Below are positions 60,495-64,000 of a stretch of 64,000 nt of DNA, one piece after another. The translations under genes and the position numbers were made by a program. The stretch's first letter is position 1; every line of letters starts with the position of its first letter. This DNA comes from Candidatus Symbiopectobacterium sp. NZEC151. GTDB taxonomy: Bacteria > Pseudomonadota > Gammaproteobacteria > Enterobacterales > Enterobacteriaceae. Location: the NCBI RefSeq assembly GCF_025962655.1, contig NZ_JAGFPE010000001.1, positions 620,001 through 684,000 of the forward strand, given 5' to 3'. The notes beneath the pieces are model-generated. The model worked only from the letters and a program-made list of their open reading frames with translations. It was not told the origin of the DNA and searched no databases.

Positions 60495-61856
60495 GTGCAG
60501 CAGATAGTCCGAACTATCGCTATAGCGTATAACAACTTGCCGCGACCCCATCGCATAATGCTGGGGTCGTTGAGTGTCATCACCCTGGCCGTCGCCGTCT
60601 GGCGGCCCGTTGTCTATCCCCCCGCTGATGATACGCCCGTTACTGTCAAAGAAACCCCGATTAGCACTGCACCCATGCCAACTCAAACCGTTATGCAACC
60701 GCAGACGCTCGCGCCTGAGGCCAGTGAGCCGATGGATAGCGAAAGCATTGAGCAACCGACGCCGCCGGTGGCGATCCCGGCGGATGAGTTGGGGACAACC
60801 GGTAGCGATGACAGCAGCGTGCATGAGTATGTGGTTTCAACCGGTGATACCTTAAGCAGCATTTTGAACCAGTACGGCATTGATATGGTTGATGTGTCGC
60901 TGCTGGCCGATAAACACGACGACTTACGTAATCTCAAGATCGGCCAGCAGCTCTCCTGGACAGTCAACGATGACGGTGAATTGCAAAGCCTGACGTGGCA
61001 GATGTCGCGTCGTGAAACCCGTATCTATGAGCGCGGCGATAACGGTTTTAAAGAACGCGTGGAGATGCAGAAAGGGGAGTGGCACAACCGCGTTATCAAC
61101 GGTCGCCTGAGTGGCAGTTTTGTGCAGAGCGCCAAAACGGCGGGTCTGACCGACAGTGAAGTCAATGCGGTGATCAAGGCGCTGCAATGGCAGCTCGATT
61201 TCCGCAAACTGCGCAAAGACGATAATTTCTCGGTATTGCTATCGCGGGAAATTCTCGACGGCCGCAGTGAGCAGAGCGAATTGATCGGTGTTCGGCTGAA
61301 CACCGGCGATAAAGATTACTTTGCTATCCGTGCGGCCGACGGTAAGTTCTACGATCGGGAAGGCTCAGGGTTAACCCGTGGGTTTATGCGTTTCCCTACC
61401 ATGAAGCAGTTCCGCGTCTCTTCGAATTTTAATCCGCGTCGCCTTAATCCCGTCACCGGACGTGTGACGCCGCATCGCGGTGTAGATTTCTCCATGCCGG
61501 TAGGCACCCCGGTGCTGTCGGTTGGGGATGGTGAAGTGGTTGCGGCATCGCGCGGGCCGGACACCGGCAACTTCGTTGAGATCCGTCACGGACGCCAATA
61601 TACCACGCGCTATATGCACTTGAATCGCCTGCTGGTGAAACCTGGGCAGAAAGTGAAACGCGGCGATCGTATCGCGCTATCCGGCAATACCGGGCGCTCA
61701 ACCGGTCCGCATCTGCACTATGAGTTCTGGATCAATCAGCAAGCGGTAAACCCGTTGACGGCCAAACTGCCGCGTTCGGAAGGGTTGGCAGGTCAGGATC
61801 GTCGCGAATATCTGGCGCAGGTCAGAGAGGTGACACCGCAGCTCAAGTTTGATTAG
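60495..61856 (+). CDS. mepM: Murein DD-endopeptidase MepM (YebA)
   Basis: Periplasmic M23 metallopeptidase that cuts 4-3 crosslinks and permits wall growth. The protein is 453 residues (E. coli 440). An N-terminal membrane anchor (about 22-42) and a Pro/Thr-rich spacer, longer than in E. coli, precede a LysM domain (HEYVVSTGDTLSSILNQYGI, about 110-155), an OapA/Csd3-like middle domain, and the M23 domain with HRGVDFSMPVGTPV and the GPHLHYEFW zinc motif. The start is GTG with GAGGA nine bases upstream. It lies 12 bp after znuA and is thus probably Zur-linked. Confidence 0.95.
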   Translation: MQQIVRTIAIAYNNLPRPHRIMLGSLSVITLAVAVWRPVVYPPADDTPVTVKETPISTAPMPTQTVMQPQTLAPEASEPMDSESIEQPTPPVAIPADELGTTGSDDSSVHEYVVSTGDTLSSILNQYGIDMVDVSLLADKHDDLRNLKIGQQLSWTVNDDGELQSLTWQMSRRETRIYERGDNGFKERVEMQKGEWHNRVINGRLSGSFVQSAKTAGLTDSEVNAVIKALQWQLDFRKLRKDDNFSVLLSREILDGRSEQSELIGVRLNTGDKDYFAIRAADGKFYDREGSGLTRGFMRFPTMKQFRVSSNFNPRRLNPVTGRVTPHRGVDFSMPVGTPVLSVGDGEVVAASRGPDTGNFVEIRHGRQYTTRYMHLNRLLVKPGQKVKRGDRIALSGNTGRSTGPHLHYEFWINQQAVNPLTAKLPRSEGLAGQDRREYLAQVREVTPQLKFD

Positions 61857-61877
61857 TATCTGGCCGTGTTCATCTTC

Positions 61878-61907
61878 AGCCGACAGCTTGCTGTCGGCTG
61901 TTTTATT
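61878..61907 (+). terminator. Intrinsic terminator after mepM
   Basis: A perfect 9-bp stem (agccgacag 61878-61886, ctgtcggct 61891-61899) with loop CTTG is followed by GTTTTATTT. Confidence 0.85.
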
Positions 61908-61996
61908 TATACCGGTCATGCGTTTATCGGGAAGATGATTGCAAAACCTGAGCGGACAATTATCATTACCCTATGTTGTATATGAAGAGTTAAGGC

Positions 61997-62968
61997 ATGA
62001 ATACAGAGAAAAAAAATAGCGCCGAGTTTATCCCCGAGTTCAAACGCGAGTTTTATCTACCGCGCTATTGGGGAGTATGGCTAGCCGCAGGAGCCATGGC
62101 GGCAACGGCTTATGTTCCCGCCCGCTGGCGCGACCCGGTGTTGGGTCATTTGGGCAAACTGGTCGGCCGCTTTGCCAAAGGTGCGAGAAGACGCGCCCGA
62201 ATCAATCTGCTCTATTGCTTCCCTGAACTGTCGGAATCTAAGCGGGAAGCGATTATTGACCGGATGTTTGCTACCGCACCGCAAGCGATGGTGATGATGG
62301 CCGAAGTGGCGGTTCGCGGCGCTGAACATGTGCAGAAAAAACTGCGTTGGCACGGTTGGGAAACCGTCGAAGCGCTCCAGCAGCAACAACGCAATATCAT
62401 TTTTTTGGTTCCCCACGGTTGGGGCGTTGATATTCCCGCCATGCTGATCTCTGCCAAAGGCCAGAAAATTGCGGCAATGATGCATAATCAAAAAAATCCG
62501 CTGGTGGATTATCTGTGGAACAGCGCACGCCTTTGCACCAATGGCCGCGTTCATGCCCGAAATGATGGTATCAAGCCTTTCGTCAGCTCAATTCGTAATG
62601 GCTACTGGGGGTATTATCTGCCGGATCAGGATCACGGTCCTGAGCACAGCGAATTTGTTGATTTTTTTGCTACCTACAAGGCTACCTTACCCGCCATTGG
62701 CCGCTTGATGAAGGTCTGTAAAGCCTCGGTGGTGCCGCTGTTCCCGGTGTACAACGCCGCAGAAGGGGTACTGGATGTGGTGATCCGCCCGCCGATGGAT
62801 GACTTGCTTGAGGCGGATGACACCCAGATAGCGCGCCGAATGAATGAAGAAGTCGAACAATTGGTCGGCCCGAACCCGGAGCAGTACACCTGGATTTTGA
62901 AGATCTTGAAAACCCGCAAACCGGGAGAGACGGAACCCTACTGCCGGGATGAACTGTTTCGCGACTAA
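61997..62968 (+). CDS. lpxM: Lipid A myristoyl acyltransferase LpxM (MsbB)
   Basis: Inner-membrane late acyltransferase that adds the sixth acyl chain to lipid A. The protein is 323 residues. An N-terminal membrane segment (about 27-45) precedes the acyltransferase core with HGWGVD (HX4D), followed by NARNDGIKPFV, YYLPDQDHGPEHS and PLFPVYN. It lies between mepM and, in E. coli, pykA; here a chemoreceptor gene follows. Confidence 0.95.
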   Translation: MNTEKKNSAEFIPEFKREFYLPRYWGVWLAAGAMAATAYVPARWRDPVLGHLGKLVGRFAKGARRRARINLLYCFPELSESKREAIIDRMFATAPQAMVMMAEVAVRGAEHVQKKLRWHGWETVEALQQQQRNIIFLVPHGWGVDIPAMLISAKGQKIAAMMHNQKNPLVDYLWNSARLCTNGRVHARNDGIKPFVSSIRNGYWGYYLPDQDHGPEHSEFVDFFATYKATLPAIGRLMKVCKASVVPLFPVYNAAEGVLDVVIRPPMDDLLEADDTQIARRMNEEVEQLVGPNPEQYTWILKILKTRKPGETEPYCRDELFRD

Positions 62969-62988
62969 GTCGCTTTCTTGCCAACGCG

Positions 62989-63016
62989 GCGGTAGCAGGC
63001 GTGAGCCTGTTACCGC
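62989..63016 (+). terminator. Candidate hairpin after lpxM
   Basis: A 12-bp stem with one G-T pair (gcggtagcaggc 62989-63000, gcctgttaccgc 63005-63016) with loop GTGA lies 20 bp after lpxM. There is no clean T-run. Confidence 0.45.
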
Positions 63017-63260
63017 GTATTCTGTCGTGTCCTCTGCTGTCCCCACCGTTAAATTACGTGTTTTTTTTAATTATAATAAAAATATTTTAACGTAACCCTC
63101 AAGTGTTTCAATAACATGTCGATAACCTTAACGCATTGAGCGTTACACAAGTATGGACAATTACGGCCCGCAGGTTGACTTGCGCGGTTTTCACGCAAGG
63201 AAGCATGGATTTGGTTCACACCGATGAACCCCTAATCATTACCTTTCCAGGGCTGATATT

Positions 63261-64000
63261 ATGAATTTTATCCGCGATACCAAAATAAGAACCATGCTGG
63301 TGCTTATCCTGATCCTGTTTTCCTTGCTGTGGGGCGGCGTTTCGGCGTTCGCACTCTACTCGCTGAGCCAACTAAACGATGAAATTGATCTCACCAACGT
63401 ACAGCAAATTAACGGCGACATTATCAACGGTGCCAGCGGTCAATATTATCGTGCAAAAAGTGCATTGGACCGCGCTGCTGAAGCCAAAACCGGTAACAAT
63501 CCCACATTACTCGCTACGGAATTGCGCACGGCAGAGGAAGAGTTGGCCCGTTTAAAACAAGGGCTGGAAACGTTTAAGGTGACCGATCACGCCAATATCA
63601 ATAACGTTACGGTAGATGAGATCTATAACAGCTCCTATCGGCTGTACAGTCAGGCCATGGTCCCGATGTATGAGGCGTTGAAAGGCGATCGCGCAGATAG
63701 CTTCCAACAACTCTCCAGCGGTGCTTACCGCGAACTGCGTCGTGATTTCACTACGGCTATCGATAAATACAACGCGGTTATCGCCGGTTTAAAAGAGCAG
63801 GCGCAGCAACGTATTAGTGGTTGGGTTGAGTGGTGCAAACGTATCCTGATTGCCGCGCTGGCCGTGGGCGCAGTCATTGTGGTACTGACCGATCGCTACC
63901 TGGCGGCGTTCGTGGTGCGCCCGTTGGAGCGCATTCAGCAGCATCTGCAAGTGTTGGCAGAAGGCATTTTGCATACGCCCTTGGAGCAGATGGGGAGAAA
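63261..64000 (+). CDS. Methyl-accepting chemotaxis protein, N-terminal part (continues past window)
   Basis: Chemoreceptor start: MNFIRDTKIRTMLVLILILF gives TM1 (about 11-33). A helical periplasmic ligand domain of the Tar/Tsr type follows (about 34-190, with R64 where Tar has a ligand-binding Arg), then TM2 (about 193-212, RILIAALAVGAVIVVL) and the start of a HAMP domain (VRPLERIQQHLQVLAEG). 246 codons are present and the signalling domain lies outside. AGGG precedes the ATG. Ligand unknown. The 292-bp gap before it is AT-rich; no clear sigma-28 promoter was found. Confidence 0.9.
   Translation, partial: MNFIRDTKIRTMLVLILILFSLLWGGVSAFALYSLSQLNDEIDLTNVQQINGDIINGASGQYYRAKSALDRAAEAKTGNNPTLLATELRTAEEELARLKQGLETFKVTDHANINNVTVDEIYNSSYRLYSQAMVPMYEALKGDRADSFQQLSSGAYRELRRDFTTAIDKYNAVIAGLKEQAQQRISGWVEWCKRILIAALAVGAVIVVLTDRYLAAFVVRPLERIQQHLQVLAEGILHTPLEQMGR

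Overview
The window is a 64 kb piece of an Enterobacterales chromosome. Nearly every gene has a clear E. coli counterpart and the gene blocks keep E. coli order (mukB to pqiC, ycdX-ycdY, yceB to murJ, argS-yecM-cutC, cmoB to lpxM). The blocks are joined differently from E. coli, flagellar genes are absent next to argS, and three AT-rich genes with type III effector-like or Ser/Thr-rich N termini are present. This fits a plant- or insect-associated member of the Pectobacteriaceae (Dickeya, Brenneria, Lonsdalea, Pectobacterium or a relative). The family assignment is inference; the order is firm.

Layout. 1-24751: core block with the end of mukB, ldtD and mepK (peptidoglycan remodelling), ycbL, aspC, ompF, asnS, pncB, pepN, pyrD, zapC, ycbX, rlmL, uup and the envelope lipid-transport operon pqiABC. 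The E. coli ssu genes between pepN and pyrD are missing, and a short repeat cluster sits there instead. 24986-32028: a D-alanyl-D-alanine uptake and cleavage operon (ddpXABCDF) behind an RpiR/SIS-type regulator, placed between pqiC and rmf, which are adjacent in E. coli. 32297-33638: rmf, an unrecognised 252-residue AT-rich gene and a tRNA-Ser(GGA). 33887-41487: ycdX-ycdY, yceB, mdtH, rimJ-yceH-mviM and murJ. 41560-45544: argS, a 740-bp region with a possible small membrane protein gene, yecM and cutC. 45647-48644: an accessory spot between cutC and cmoB holding a leucine-rich-repeat effector-like gene that stops where an E3-ligase domain would begin, a DUF1835-type gene, and a small gene with 33-bp/11-residue repeats. 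48866-64000: cmoB-cmoA, yecN, yecE, aspS-nudB-yebC-ruvC, ruvAB, znuBC/znuA-mepM, lpxM and the start of a chemoreceptor gene.

Functional themes. Cell-wall metabolism recurs: LdtD makes 3-3 crosslinks, MepK and MepM cut crosslinks, MurJ flips lipid II, and Ddp recovers D-Ala-D-Ala. Visible regulatory sites include a LexA operator before ruvAB that doubles as a terminator hairpin after ruvC, a Zur operator between znuC and znuA, and OmpR-like sequence upstream of ompF.

No CRISPR array, insertion sequence, integrase, prophage or rRNA operon is visible. Nothing here proves a wholly new system. The best candidates for new biology are the truncated LRR effector, the hendecad-repeat protein beside it, the unknown gene at the 3' side of tRNA-Ser, and the RpiR-controlled ddp operon.
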